Shown: positions 29,600 to 39,406, counted from the stretch's first letter. The stretch: DNA of 64,000 nt from PALSA-693 sp963780345 (GCA_963780345.1 CAWABU010000002.1:868001-932000), one strand, 5' to 3'. The notes: generated from the letters alone by a model not told the origin. Numbers and translations: made by a program.

Positions 29600-31061
29600 G
29601 ACGGATCTGATCTCTTATGAGCGGGAGATGCTGCTCGGTCTTCTCGCCGATGCCGTCGATCGCAATGAGGCAGTACTGGACAGCCGTCGCCCGGATGCGG
29701 TCGCCAAACAGCATGCCAAAGGGGCGTTGACGGCGCGCGAACGCATCGCTCTCCTTCTCGACGAAGGAGAATCATTCGTCGAATACGGGGCGCTGGCGCA
29801 GCCGGTCAACCGCGATCTTGAGGGCCCGGCCGACGGTGTCGTGATCGGCTTCGGTCGAGTACATGGCCGGATTTCGGCGTTCTTCTCCTACGACTACACC
29901 GTGCTCGGCGCCTCGCAGGGCCGTAACAGCCACGCCAAGACGTCGCGAGCGATGGAACTCGCCCGCCAGTTGGACTGCCCGATCTATCTGATCACCGAAG
30001 GGGCAGGGGCTCGTACTCAGGAGCTGTCGATGTACCGAGGCGCGTCGCGGGCCAACGACTTCTCGACCCTGGCCCGCATGTCGGGACGGGTGCCGATCGT
30101 CGGTATGGGCTTCGGCCGAGCCTTCGCCGGTCAGGCGATCTTCCTTGGCGAGGCCGACGTGATCATCGCGGTCGAGTCCGCCGCCATCGGGATTGCCGGG
30201 CCGCCTCTCGTGAAGGCGTCGACTGGGCAGGACTTCACGCCCGAAGAGATCGGCGGTGCCCGCATTCATGAGGCGTCGGGAGCGGCCGAGCTGATCGTGG
30301 CTGATGACGCGGCGGCCATCGCCGCCGGCCGCGCCTATGCCCACTACATGGTCGAGCCGCTCGTAGCCTTCGAGCCCGAGTCGCTTGAAGCGGGCGCCCT
30401 CGAGCTTGGCGAGCTAGCGCTGGCGACCGCGGCCGGTCCGCTCCAGATGCGCCGGGTCATCGATCTCGTCGCTGATCCGGGCACTCTGTTCGAGCTCCGG
30501 GCTACCTGGTGTATGTCCGTGCGGACGGTCCTCGGACGGATCGGCGGCCGGTCGATCGGGATCGTTGCAACGGATCCGTGCTGCGACGGGGGCGTGTTAA
30601 CCGCTGATGCCTGCGACAAGATCGCACGGTTTGTCTATCTCTGTGACGCCTTTGGCCTGCCTCTCGTCTTCTTCGTTGACACGGAAGGTATCGAAGGAGG
30701 AATCGAAGCGCTGTCGGGAGCCTTGCCTCGTCATGCGGCTCGCATTCCGATCGCCCTTTCGACGGTCCGCGTGCCCATATGCACCTTTGTCGTCGGTCGA
30801 TGCCCCGGTATCGCGCAGTTGCTCATTGGCGGAGTGGGGATGATGGATCTCTTCTACTACGCCATGTGGCCGACCGCTCGACTCGAGGGGCTCGGGATAC
30901 GGCGTGAGGACGATGTCGGCGTCGCGTTGACAGTGGCGGAGCGATTCGGTGCCGACGAGGTCCTCGATCCAGGGTTAACGCGCCGACGTCTACTTGATGT
31001 CATCGCGGCTGCTCCAGTCGTGCCTCGCCGAGAGGTGCCGCATCAGATCGACAACTGGTAA
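29589..31061 (+). CDS. Acyl-CoA carboxylase carboxyltransferase subunit, partner
   Basis: The start at ATG 29589 (MPGKTDLISYEREMLLG) lies inside the end of the preceding gene (11-bp overlap), giving 490 aa; the open frame further upstream is only a shadow. Features are LTARERIALLLDEGESFVEYG, GRVPIVGMGFGRAFAGQAIF, GGARIHEASGAAELIV, GIVATDPCCDGGVLTADACDK, FVYLCDAFGLPLVFFVDTEG and CTFVVGRCPGIAQLLIGGVG. It is diverged from its neighbour, so the pair is probably a hetero-oligomer. The biotin carrier gene follows 22 bp downstream. Confidence 0.92.
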   Translation: MPGKTDLISYEREMLLGLLADAVDRNEAVLDSRRPDAVAKQHAKGALTARERIALLLDEGESFVEYGALAQPVNRDLEGPADGVVIGFGRVHGRISAFFSYDYTVLGASQGRNSHAKTSRAMELARQLDCPIYLITEGAGARTQELSMYRGASRANDFSTLARMSGRVPIVGMGFGRAFAGQAIFLGEADVIIAVESAAIGIAGPPLVKASTGQDFTPEEIGGARIHEASGAAELIVADDAAAIAAGRAYAHYMVEPLVAFEPESLEAGALELGELALATAAGPLQMRRVIDLVADPGTLFELRATWCMSVRTVLGRIGGRSIGIVATDPCCDGGVLTADACDKIARFVYLCDAFGLPLVFFVDTEGIEGGIEALSGALPRHAARIPIALSTVRVPICTFVVGRCPGIAQLLIGGVGMMDLFYYAMWPTARLEGLGIRREDDVGVALTVAERFGADEVLDPGLTRRRLLDVIAAAPVVPRREVPHQIDNW

Positions 31062-31083
31062 AGCAACCCCTTAAGGAGACAAG

Positions 31084-31299
31084 GTGGCTGAACCAATCTA
31101 CGCACCCGTGCCGGGCACGGTATGGCGCGTCCTGGTCGCGCCCGGACAGAGCGTCAAGCAGGGAGACGAGATTGCAATTCTCGAATCGATGAAGATGGAG
31201 GTCCCGGTCGAGGCCCCGGCAAACGGAAAGGTCGTCAACATCGCCGTGGTCGAAGGCCAGGTGATCGAGGAGGGCGACCTCGTGGCCGAACTCGAGTAG
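31084..31299 (+). CDS. Biotin carboxyl carrier protein (single-domain)
   Basis: This is a 71-aa biotinyl domain from GTG 31084, preceded by AAGGAGACAAG. The biotin attachment motif ESMKMEV is at about 34-40 (acceptor Lys37), in a hammerhead fold (PVPGTVWRVLVAPGQSVKQG; EAPANGKVVNIAVVEGQ; GDLVAELE). There is no N-terminal extension, as in the small carriers of actinobacterial and archaeal-type carboxylases. It shuttles carboxybiotin between AccC and the carboxyltransferases of the operon and perhaps those on the minus strand. Confidence 0.93.
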   Translation: MAEPIYAPVPGTVWRVLVAPGQSVKQGDEIAILESMKMEVPVEAPANGKVVNIAVVEGQVIEEGDLVAELE

Positions 31300-31318
31300 A
31301 AACAGGCGCTCATGGTAG

Positions 31319-31921
31319 ATGTCCAGTCCGAATCCGGCTGAGACTCCACCGGTGTTCTTGAACCGGCGAGGAAGTATCGCCTTCATCACACGGAACACGC
31401 CACAGCGCCTCAACGCTTTCATTTCCGATCTAATAGCGGAGCCGATCAGCGCACGGGATGCGCTCCTCGCGGACAAGACACTCCGGTTGGCCATTGCGAC
31501 TGCAGGCGGCAGAGCCTTCACTGCCGGCCAGGTACTCAAGGAAGCCGCACTGGACGAAGAGTTCGCGGCCGAGGTCCGATGGCACCGAGAGGATTACAAG
31601 GCCGTGCTGCTGAGCGACTTTATTGCACGGTTCGGTCGTCAACATGGCGCCAAAGCCACAGTGCCGGGCATCAATGGCACCATCGGCGGTGATATTGCTC
31701 TCGCGACAGCCGGGATCCTGCCGCGAGCGCTCATCTCCGGGAGATCCCTCTGGAGGTTCCAGGCGAGAGCACGATCGTCCACGCAAGCCACGACCGTGAC
31801 TGCGGAACGCTTGCCGAAGTCGAAAATCTGCCGATACGTCTCCTCCCTGGATCCACTGGTCGACGACATCATGGCAGGAGATGGCGCTCGGGATCAGATT
31901 ATCGGCCGAGGGCCTGAGTAA
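31319..31921 (+). pseudogene. Degenerate enoyl-CoA hydratase/isomerase-like gene
   Basis: The 200-residue reading starts like a crotonase (PVFLNRRGSIAFITRNTPQR, LNAFISDLI). It has a corrupted middle (GGRAFTAGQVLKEAA) and a recognisable oxyanion-loop region with the Gly-Gly pair (KATVPGINGTIGGDIALATA). After about residue 140 it loses family resemblance and ends in a Lys/Arg/Ser-rich tail. It lacks the usual A-G-x-D-L first loop. It lies 20 bp after the biotin carrier gene, so it may once have been the last gene of the carboxylase operon. It is probably not functional. Confidence 0.5.
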
Positions 31922-32204
31922 ACGAGGAGTGGTAAACACGGTCGTGCCCTATCAAGAGTTGCTCGCCCCGGCGTGGGCGTAGCCCGTCCACATCGCTCAA
32001 CTGCCAGAGGGCAGGACGGAACAGGTACTCGACGAACTCCGCGGCCCGCGAGTCCTACGGCGTCCGCTCCCCTGGCCATGACTCCCCAGGCGATCTCAGG
32101 CCCGCCGGGTCGGGGACACTCGGCTAGCCTGCCGGGCCCCGCCCCTAACCACAGTTAGGCGACCCGACTCGCATGGACGTGCCCCCGAATCGCACCGCAT
32201 CCCT

Positions 32205-33096
32205 TCATCTTGCTGATTGCGTCACTCGCGGCCCGTATGAGGGGATCTGATTGGCGCGGTCCCTCGACCAGGCCGCAACCGTCACAACGGGGAAGTCGAG
32301 ATCGACGACCGGCAGAATACGGACTGAGCGATCCCCGGCAAATACCTTCCGGATCGGGTTCTCCTCATCATCACTCAGCAGTGCGAAACCGCGCCCATCG
32401 ACGATAGTGTTCACAAATGCGCAGACATCATTATCTTGAGTGAATCTCACATCGTGCACCCCGACTCGCCGAAGGTACTGAAGCAATGACCGCAGGAAAT
32501 GTGACATGGGAACCTGCTTGTAGACTACGAACGAGTAACCAAGAAGATCACCTACCGAAAGCTCGCCCTTAGCGACAAGCGGATGGTCGGCAGCGACCGC
32601 TACATACAATAATCGCTCGACAAACAACGGCACGAAATCCAGAGTTTGTGACGCAATCGGAGCATGCAGGACTGCGATGTCGAGTTCTCCGTGAAGTAGT
32701 AGGTTTTCCAGTTGCGAAGTGCTGACCGACGAGTCCATCGCGACTTGCGGCACGACTTGTCGCAAGGCGCGAGGCAGCGCGTCGCGTGGGACCGGATGAA
32801 TACCGTGCACCAGCCCCACCTGGAGCTCCCCTACCTCGGAGGAGTCTCTCACCACTCTCGGCAAGGCCTCGATACGCTCCACGATCTCACGAACGTGGGG
32901 AAGCGCCCGCGCACCCGCATGCGTCAGTTGCACCTGCCGCGTGCTCCGATCGAAGAGAACGACACCGAGCTCCCGCTCAAACTCCTTCAACATCCGGCTG
33001 AGCGGTGAAGACGACATGTACAGGCGCTCAGCGGCGCGAACGCATGTTCAGTTCTTCCGCGATAGCGACAAACATTCGCAGATGAGACACATTCAT
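32205..33096 (-). pseudogene. LysR-family regulator with a frameshift inside the HTH
   Basis: ATG 33096 (GGGAG upstream) starts MNVSHLRMFVAIAEELNMRS, the classic LysR opening, but the frame hits TGA at about 33030. One extra base near 33033 explains this: with it removed the reading becomes RSAAERLYMSSSPLSRMLKE and joins the long frame. That frame continues through EFERELGVVLFDR and a full substrate-binding domain to 32205. The shortened product starting at 33017 would lack the first half of the winged helix and should not bind DNA. Its former target may be the nearby crotonase or carboxylase operon on the other strand. Either a true pseudogene or a sequencing indel. Confidence 0.82.
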
Positions 33097-34513
33097 AGCC
33101 CATCACTCCCGCGTATTCGCTGTGGTGAGAACCTAATTCCCGACTTTGTAACGGGTCGGTCAAGAGAACCGCTAGGGCGAAACACAACCATTCCCCTACA
33201 GAGGTGCCTAAAGTGCCCGGTTCTTGGAGGCCTCACTCCCGCGATGGGGCTACCCCGACTGGTTAGTGCCATTGAGTTACGAAATCCCCCCTCATAACAT
33301 CTGGGCCGCGCAAATCCGTGGACACTTGACGACATCAGCCCGGACGGGGAGTCGAGCACACGTATCCTGAGTACGATCTCGTCTCGGCCGACTGTCTACC
33401 AACACCTCTCATCAGCATCCGGCCGCTACTCTCGAACCATTAATCTCTTGTCATTATGGCCTCCCCTTGCGCGCCACTATAGCCGCGGTTCAGCGAGTCT
33501 GTCCAGTATTTTGTCGATGGTCGCAGGCAGGCCTTGCGCACGCTTCGGCCAGCGAGCTGGCGCGGACGTTTCCTCGACTCCGGAGCCAACCTCCTGCCAG
33601 GCTCGCATCGGACGGGCCATTTCCCTTGGGCGGCCCCCGTCGGTCTTTCTCCACATGTCGGACCCGCCCTTGCACCTGGCCTCCGCATCGGGGAGCACGC
33701 TCGCGAGATCACGGAGCATCTGCTCAAACTCCACGACGGTGCCATTTACCGGGAGCCTCGGCGATGGCGTCCTCGACGAGCGCTCCACTAGTTGGCCATC
33801 CAGTGTCCCGCGGCGACCGTGAGAATGACTCAACCGCTATCGCTCTTCGGGACGGGAGATTTGTCGCTTCATGGGACGCTCGATCGCTCCTATCCTTCTT
33901 CGCATGATCCACGGGAGTTTCTGCCCAGCGGTTCGCACGAGAGATAGGCCCGGATGAGCAGGAACTGTCCGATAGAGGGAAAGGACCAATAGCCTCCACG
34001 TTGCTGGCATAAACCCCTACGCGTCGCTTCAAGTGTTTACTGGCTGCCGGGTGGAACATCCCCATCGCGGTCGACAACCGCTGCCTTGCCGAGGCGATCG
34101 CCAACTCAACCCACGGCTGCGATGATGGGTGCCGAGCCACCAGAAAGTCGCGGCTCCCGAGCGGCGTCAACCACAGCAACGATGGGCGCTCGTGACGCCT
34201 TGCTGGCCGCAGACCGACATCATCTGCCGTGAACGTTCAGGCCCGAGCGCCACTCTCATCGCCGACTTGGAGACTATTTTCGGTGCGAGCTGACTCGGCA
34301 CTGTTCGCGGATGCTCATACGATGCACAAAGGCGGTCGACGGCGAGGAGTTCGACCATGACCGGATTCGTCGGTCGCCGCATCCTTGGTCAAGTCGGCAT
34401 TGAGGTCTGGGTAGGCCCCTTCGGAGACACCATTTTCCGCGGAAGGGCGGTAACCGGACTTACACGGGACACCCTGATTTCGATGCCGCTCTCACGGGCG
34501 GGCTTCACTAAGC
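33097..34513. other. Gene-poor stretch, one weak candidate
   Basis: Apart from the frame at 33477-33833 (listed separately) I find no recognisable coding sequence here. The region looks like decayed DNA between the LysR remnant and the second relaxase remnant. Confidence 0.35.
33477..33833 (-). CDS. Weak hypothetical protein candidate
   Basis: This is a 118-aa minus frame with plausible composition (VVEFEQMLRDLASVLPDA; ATIDKILDRLAEPRL). No strong ribosome site or family was seen. It could be a shadow frame in decayed sequence. Confidence 0.25.
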   Translation of the reverse strand: MSHSHGRRGTLDGQLVERSSRTPSPRLPVNGTVVEFEQMLRDLASVLPDAEARCKGGSDMWRKTDGGRPREMARPMRAWQEVGSGVEETSAPARWPKRAQGLPATIDKILDRLAEPRL

Positions 34514-35480
34514 TTAGTCTGGTTTCAGCCACAGGGGTGGACAGGATTCGCGACCGTTCGACCTCCTCGAGCCGTACCCGGTAGCGCCGTCGAGTTCGGC
34601 GGCGATGCCTGCCCGCGTCTGTGCGCTTTCCGATCCAGTCCTCTCGCGGCAGGCGATGGCGAGCACGTTGGCCCGCTGGCGCTGGTCTAGTTCCTGCTCA
34701 TGTGCTCGAGCGTCGGCAGTGGCTGGTAGGCCGGTATCGATCACCCACCGGGGTCGGCGCTCCTGCTGCCAGTCAGCTGAGGTCCTCGACGGCCAGGGCC
34801 GTGTGCTCCGCAGCGGAGTAAATGTGGGTCGCCTCCCGTGCTCCGGACATGGCCACATACGCCAACTCTCGGCCGCCGCCGCCAGTCAGCACGTGCCCGC
34901 TATCGACTGTCGCGCCCTGCGACGGTGAACGGTGGTGGCACAGCCGAGGGCGAGACGGTCCAGTTCGTCGCCCTGGATCCCCGGAAAGAGCCGGCCGTCG
35001 TCGGCCCGCAAGTCGATCATCTGCCAGGCCTCGTTGACCGCGATGACGGTGGCCCGCTGCGAGTTCACCATCCCCACGTCGGGGATCGGTGCGGTCGAGA
35101 TCACCCTGTCACCTACCGCCAGGTCGTGCACCGAGGGGCCCGAGACGCGGCCCGTTCAGCCATCACCTCCCGGGCCAGCCGGTTCAACTCGGCGACGTTG
35201 CTTTGCGTCACGGCCGGCGTCGATGTCCTCGGCCCATCCTTCGACGGCCCCGCCGCAGCGCTCAGTCCCGGTCGGGTTGGGTGTGAATCCGGCCGGCGGT
35301 GTGGTACCAGGCGGCCGCCACGCCGACATTGCCAGCTCGCAGTTGTTCGAGCGCGTCGCGCTCCCGAGGGTCGACCTGGCAGCGATTCTCCTCGAGAGGG
35401 TGCAGCAGGGCGGGGTGGCGTTGTGCCAAGGCTCCCATGGCCCTGCCCAGGCCGGCGGTCCCCCTGTTCCGATGCTCCCT
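34514..35480 (-). pseudogene. Second MobF/TraA-type relaxase C-terminal fragment, heavily degraded
   Basis: Pieces in several minus frames align in order to the relaxase-helicase. They are GTAGLGRAMGALAQRHPAL, HPLEENRCQVDPRERDALEQ and LRAGNVGVAAAWYHTAGRI (about 35480-35290); SNVAELNRLAREVMAER; VGDRVISTAPIPDVGMVNSQ and GDELDRLALGCATTVH (35131-34890); then a tail with QRANVLAIACRERTGSES (about 34650). At least three frame changes separate them. The piece reaches further upstream in the family than the copy at 10513-11460 but is more broken. Together they indicate that conjugative-element DNA was here more than once or was duplicated. Confidence 0.7.
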
Positions 35481-35877
35481 CCGCACGTAGTGTTCCGACA
35501 CCCCCAACCGCCGCGTTGGTGTCTTTGTGTTCTCGACTGGAGCGCCGTACGAAGGCGTCTTGGGCGGGTGAGAGGGGTTCTCGCCCTGGACCTCCCACCG
35601 CGGGCGAGCTTTCTGCTCGTTGGGTTCTCGCGCCACTCACGGTGGTGCCCCTCCGAGGTGAAACAGTGCAACGGTCCGCCATGCCCGCCCGGTCCCACGC
35701 CAGGAGAGGGTTTCGATGGTGTCGCCACCAACAGGAAAACTGCGTGTTCCAAATCGCTAGAGATTGCGACAAGGTAACTTCGGAGCAGCGATGCGCTCGG
35801 TTATGTTGGCCGATGAGCGCGGCGAAGGTCATGTCCAAAAGTCGATGTCTCTGAACTGCACAGTCTGCGTGGCGCGT

Positions 35878-36297
35878 CTAGTGACCGAGAGCCAAGACCA
35901 GGAGCCACAGCACCACCTGTGCCACAAAAAGAACGTTAGTGAAGATAAGTAGACGCAGCGTAATACTGAGTGACTCGTCGTTCCTTTTCGAGCCTTCAAT
36001 CAGCATCGGAGTGAGCCTTCGATAGACAGCGGCCAAGTCGGGTAACTCGTCGCCGGGTGGCTCTTGCAAGGTCAGCAGATAAACAGCTGAACCCCCGTAA
36101 GTCACGTAGCGCCGAGGCCACAGTATGGCCACGACCAAACCTCCGATCACCGGGAACAAGCCAGAAACGAGGTCCCACTTACCGCAATGGTGAGTAGCGT
36201 GAGCGATCGGGTTCGGAGTCGTTCAAGCGACTCGACTTGCCGTTTGAGTGTATCGGAGGCAAATACGTGCGCCAGTTCTTCGACCGTTTCAGGCATT
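35878..36297 (-). pseudogene. Small membrane protein with central soluble domain, frameshifted
   Basis: ATG 36297 reads MPETVEELAHVFASDTLKRQ, VESLERLRTRSLTLLTIAVS and GTSFLA, then a missing base near 36165 shifts the frame. The other frame continues (LFPVIGGLVVAILWPRRYVT, a soluble DLAAVYRRL segment, then TLRLLIFTNVLFVAQVVLWLL) to 35878. The restored about 139-residue protein has an N-terminal amphipathic helix, a TM hairpin, a cytosolic domain and a C-terminal TM helix. That topology is shared with the small membrane effectors found beside nucleotide-sensing defence genes, but no such sensor gene is next to it. The function is therefore open. Confidence 0.6.
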
Positions 36298-36546
36298 TAG
36301 CGCACCTCAATCGTGGATTCAACAGAATAGCTTCTCCGCGCTAGATTATTCCGAGCGTAAGGATCTGACAGGGATCTTCAGGTTCTTACTCGCTAGCATA
36401 ACCTAGCGCAGTTCGTATCTAGCTACCTGCGGCTCTCCTACGCTTTTTCACGAAGGAGTGAGTTTGACAGGGCTGAAGTGGCCCCACCCCCGGACACCCG
36501 CTGAGCATCCCCCCGTTTCGTGGAGGCATCGCGTAAAGGAGTAGCG

Positions 36547-36834
36547 ATGTCAGAGACACGACGAAGGTTCGATCCGGACTTCAAGGAAGGTGCGGTCCGG
36601 ATCGTCAGGGAGACGGGCAAACCGATCGCCCAGGTGGCCCGGGATCTGGGGATCCACGAGGGCACGCTGGGCAACTGGCTGGCCAAGGATGCCCAGAACG
36701 GGTCTGCCGGCGAGTTGTCCGGGGACGAGCGGGCCCGTCTGCGGGAACTCGAGCGGGAGAACGCCGAGCTGCGGATGGAGCGTGATGTGTTAAAGCGATC
36801 CGTGGTCCTGTGGGTCAAGGAAGCGACGCGATGA
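36547..36834 (+). CDS. IS3-type transposase OrfA (HTH)
   Basis: This is 95 aa from ATG 36547 behind AAAGGAGTAGCG (an upstream frame start at 36520 is less likely). Residues about 1-50 form the HTH_Tnp_1 domain (RRRFDPDFKEGAVRIVRETG, IAQVARDLGIHEGTLGNWL). About 60-90 form a leucine-zipper-like helix (RARLRELERENAELRMERDV) used for OrfA/OrfAB dimerisation. It ends in the ATGA overlap with orfB. Confidence 0.92.
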   Translation: MSETRRRFDPDFKEGAVRIVRETGKPIAQVARDLGIHEGTLGNWLAKDAQNGSAGELSGDERARLRELERENAELRMERDVLKRSVVLWVKEATR

Positions 36835-37742
36835 CCGTGGCATCGTTTGTCGCCACCCAGAGGACCGACCATGATGTCCCCCACGCCATCAGTTGCCGGG
36901 CGCTCGGTGTGTCGGAGTCTTGGTTCTACAAATGGCGGGACCGGCCGCCCACTGCTCGCCAGTCCCGCCGGGCGGACATCGACGCCAAGGTCAAGGCCGC
37001 CTTCGACGCGTCGGGGGGCGCCTATGGCTCTCCTCGGATCCTCGACGAGTTGAGAGACGCCGGCGAGGCGGTCTCGAAGAAGACCGTGGAGCGCTCCATG
37101 GCCCGCCAGGGGCTGGTGGCTCGCCCGGGTCCAGCACGGCGCCACTGGCTGACCCGCCAGGCTAAGAAGGCAGCCGCGGCGCCCGATCTTCTCGGTCGGG
37201 ACTTCCACGCCGCCGCCATCAACGTGAAGTGGTCGGGGGACTTGACCGAGATCGGAACCGACGAGGGCAAGCTGTATCTGGCGGCAGTGCAGGACCTGGC
37301 CTCCAGACGGGTGGCTGGTTTCGCCATCGGCGAACATCACGACGCCGAACTGGCCGCGGCGGCGATCAAAATGGCCGTGGCCGTGCGCGGCGGCGACGTG
37401 ACCGGCGTGATTTTTCACACCGACCGCGGCTCGGAATACACCGCCGGGGACTTCGCCAAGGTGTGTGAACGGTTCGGGATCACCCAGTCCATGGGCCGGG
37501 TCGGCTCGGCGCTGGACAACGCCGCTTCGGAGAGCTTCTTCTCCACCTTGGAATTCGAGTGCCTGCGCAAGCACCACTTCGAGACCAAGGCCCAGGCCCG
37601 CCGGGTAGTGGCCAACTGGATCGACGGCTTCTACAACCGAGTGCGTCGCCACAGCTACTGCCAGGGGCGCTCACCCCTCGACCACGAGCTCCTGCTCGCC
37701 GCCCGAGCCCTTGACCCAGATGCCCGGGCCCGGGCCGCATGA
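36831..37742 (+). CDS. IS3-type transposase OrfB (DDE integrase)
   Basis: This is 303 aa from ATG 36831. An HTH_21 region (AYGSPRILDELRDAGEAVSK) precedes the rve integrase core. Visible catalytic context is KWSGDLTEIGTDEGKLYLAA (first Asp), VIFHTDRGSEYT (second Asp) and SALDNAASESFFSTLEFE (Glu). The core is complete and there is no frame damage. It catalyses excision and insertion of the element with OrfA, and is coupled by ATGA overlaps to orfA and to the zinc-ribbon gene. Confidence 0.93.
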   Translation: MTVASFVATQRTDHDVPHAISCRALGVSESWFYKWRDRPPTARQSRRADIDAKVKAAFDASGGAYGSPRILDELRDAGEAVSKKTVERSMARQGLVARPGPARRHWLTRQAKKAAAAPDLLGRDFHAAAINVKWSGDLTEIGTDEGKLYLAAVQDLASRRVAGFAIGEHHDAELAAAAIKMAVAVRGGDVTGVIFHTDRGSEYTAGDFAKVCERFGITQSMGRVGSALDNAASESFFSTLEFECLRKHHFETKAQARRVVANWIDGFYNRVRRHSYCQGRSPLDHELLLAARALDPDARARAA

Positions 37743-38080
37743 CCCCCGTGCGCGACGACACCGCGACGATAGCCTGCCAGGTGTGCGGGCAGTCCTTCAC
37801 CCGCTCCGGCCGCCAACGCTGGTGCTCGACCAGCTGCCGACAGCGGGCCTGGCGCCGCCGCCGGCAGGCACCCACCCCGCCGCTGCCCGCCAAACCCACC
37901 ACCGTCTACGAGTGCGACAGCTGCGGCGAGCGGGCCCTGGGCGACCAGTACTGCCAAGACTGCCGGACCTTCATGCGACGCGTCGGGCCCGGCGGCCCCT
38001 GCCCCCACTGCGACGAACTTGTCGCCCTCCAAGACATCATCAACGACGATCAGCTCTCAAAAACAGGTCGCCGACGGTGA
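37739..38080 (+). CDS. Zinc-ribbon accessory protein of the IS element
   Basis: This 113-aa protein has ten-plus cysteines in pairs: CQVCGQSFTRSGRQRWCSTSC then CDSCGERALGDQYCQDC and CPHC. They would make two to three zinc sites. The first, with GRQRWCS-x-x-CRQ-x-A-W-R-R-R, recalls small zinc proteins of actinobacterial mobile elements. Its start overlaps the orfB stop (ATGA) and it ends inside the inverted-repeat-bounded element, so it moves with it. It may act as a DNA- or RNA-binding cofactor or regulator of transposition; this is inferred from position only. Confidence 0.7.
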   Translation: MTPVRDDTATIACQVCGQSFTRSGRQRWCSTSCRQRAWRRRRQAPTPPLPAKPTTVYECDSCGERALGDQYCQDCRTFMRRVGPGGPCPHCDELVALQDIINDDQLSKTGRRR

Positions 38081-38193
38081 GCGGACACTACCGTTACCTA
38101 CAAGCCAAACCTCCACGGTTTGGGGGGAAGCCCACTTTTCCTAAGTTGCGTGGTTGCTGAGACCCGTCAACACAGGGAGGAAGGAGATGGAGG

Positions 38194-38701
38194 GTGGAGC
38201 TGTAGGAGAAGATTAGGAAGGCACATCGAGAAGAGGGGCTCGGGATCCGGGCCTTGGCCGCTCGGTTCCATGTTCATCGTCGCACGGGTGCGCGAGGCGT
38301 TGGCGTCGGCGGGGCCGCCGGCGCGGAAGGTGCCGGAGCGGTGTTCCCCGGCGTTGGGCCCCTGGCAGGGTTTGGTGCGGGGCTGGCTGGTCGAGGACCG
38401 GGCTGCATCGCCCAAGCAGCGCCATACCGCCCACCGGGTGTGGGTGCGGCTGGGTGAGGAGTACGGGGCCGGGGTGGCCGAGTCCACTGTGCGCTGCTTC
38501 GTGGCGCAGGTTCGGGCCGAACTGGCCGCGGATGTGCCCAAGGTGATGGTGCCGCAGGTTCATGTTTCTGCGGCTGAAGCGGAGGTTGATTTCGGTCTGT
38601 TCCGCGCCTGGGTCGCCGGTCGCCTGGAGCCATTGTGGATGTTCTGCATGCGGTTGTCGTTCTCGGGCCGCGGCTATCACGAGGCGTTCGGCAATCAGGC
38701 C
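38194..38701 (+). pseudogene. IS21-family transposase IstA, 5' half, with amber codon and frameshift
   Basis: GTG 38194 reads MEL, TAG (38203-38205, where Trp is usual), then EKIRKAHREEGLGIRALAAR and FHVHRRT. An extra G near 38287 shifts to the frame VREALASAGPPARKVPERCS, GPWQGLVRGWLVEDRAA, KQRHTAHRVWVRL, VHVSAAEAEVDFGLFRA, and LSFSGRGYHEAFGNQA, where it stops abruptly at about 38701. AEAEVDFG holds the first catalytic Asp of the IS21 DDE domain. The next expected part (FLEGHVHAFEHFGGV) appears 11 kb away at 49795-49938, in the same orientation. Confidence 0.8.
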
Positions 38702-39261
38702 ATCGAGATCCAGCAGTGCGTCGAGATCGCCTGCCAGGCGACGAACGGCGGCAACATCCAGGACTGGCGCTGGATCATCGTCACCGATCCGGCCAAGCGG
38801 GCTGCGCTGGCCGAGCTCTATCGCCGGGCGGCGACGCCCTACTTGGCGGCAACCAGGAAGTCGCTCGCCGAGCGCCATGTCACCGACAGGGACGCCATGC
38901 TCGATTCCGCCGAGCACCTGGTCGAGATCCTGGCCGAGGTCCCGGTGCACATCGTGCCGTGCATCTACGGCCGGCCTGAGAACATGGACGTGTTCAATCT
39001 CGCCACCTGGTACGGCCGCATCTTTCCCGCCTTGTGGAGCCTGATCCTGGCGCTTCGCAGCCGCGGCTATGGAACCACGCTGACAACACTGCACATCCAG
39101 TTCGAGTCCGAGGCAGCCCAGGCGCTCGGCATCCCCTACGATTCCGTGCATCAGGCCGCCCTGCGGCCGGTCGCTCGCTACACAGGAGACGACTTCAAGC
39201 CCGGACGCCGCCGGCCTCCGGCGAGGTCACGTACTGGGACGGGTGGCAGCCCCAGCGATAA
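38702..39261 (+). pseudogene. Nitroreductase-family gene, 5'-truncated and fused in frame to IS21
   Basis: Immediately after the IS21 half the same frame continues as EIQQCVEIACQATNGGNIQD, WRWIIVTDPAKRAALAELYR, HLVEILAEVPVHIVPCIYGR and SLILALRSRGYGTTLTTLHI, a nitroreductase fold. The first about 30 residues with the FMN-binding arginines (RTRRTVRRF in relatives) are missing. Near 39215 another shift is needed to reach the expected ending EVTYWDGWQPQR at 39261; the unshifted frame runs to 39271 with an unrelated tail. Nitroreductases use FMN and NAD(P)H on nitro or enone groups; this one is not functional. The in-frame chimera (from about 38272 to 39271) could still be translated. Confidence 0.78.
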
Positions 39262-39406
39262 ACCCGCATGAGGCTGATCTCGACGCTCTGACAGAGTCCC
39301 CCATCACCGCGAAATCCACGCGTCGAAGGGTGTTGTCATCGCTCCCCTGGATGAACTCGAGCCGCCCTGCAAGTTTCGAGAGTCTCGTCGCGGGTCAACC
39401 TGCTGG

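Larger units (their letters stand above)
36474..38140. mobile_element. IS3-family-like insertion sequence with a third gene
   Basis: Three plus-strand genes overlap by ATGA (orfA, orfB, zinc-ribbon). The ends carry imperfect inverted repeats: left TGAAGTGGCCCCACCCCC from 36474, right (complement, from 38140) GAAAAGTGGGCTTCCCCCC. All three frames are undamaged, unlike most neighbours, so this looks like a recent insertion. I could not define target-site duplications. Confidence 0.75.
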
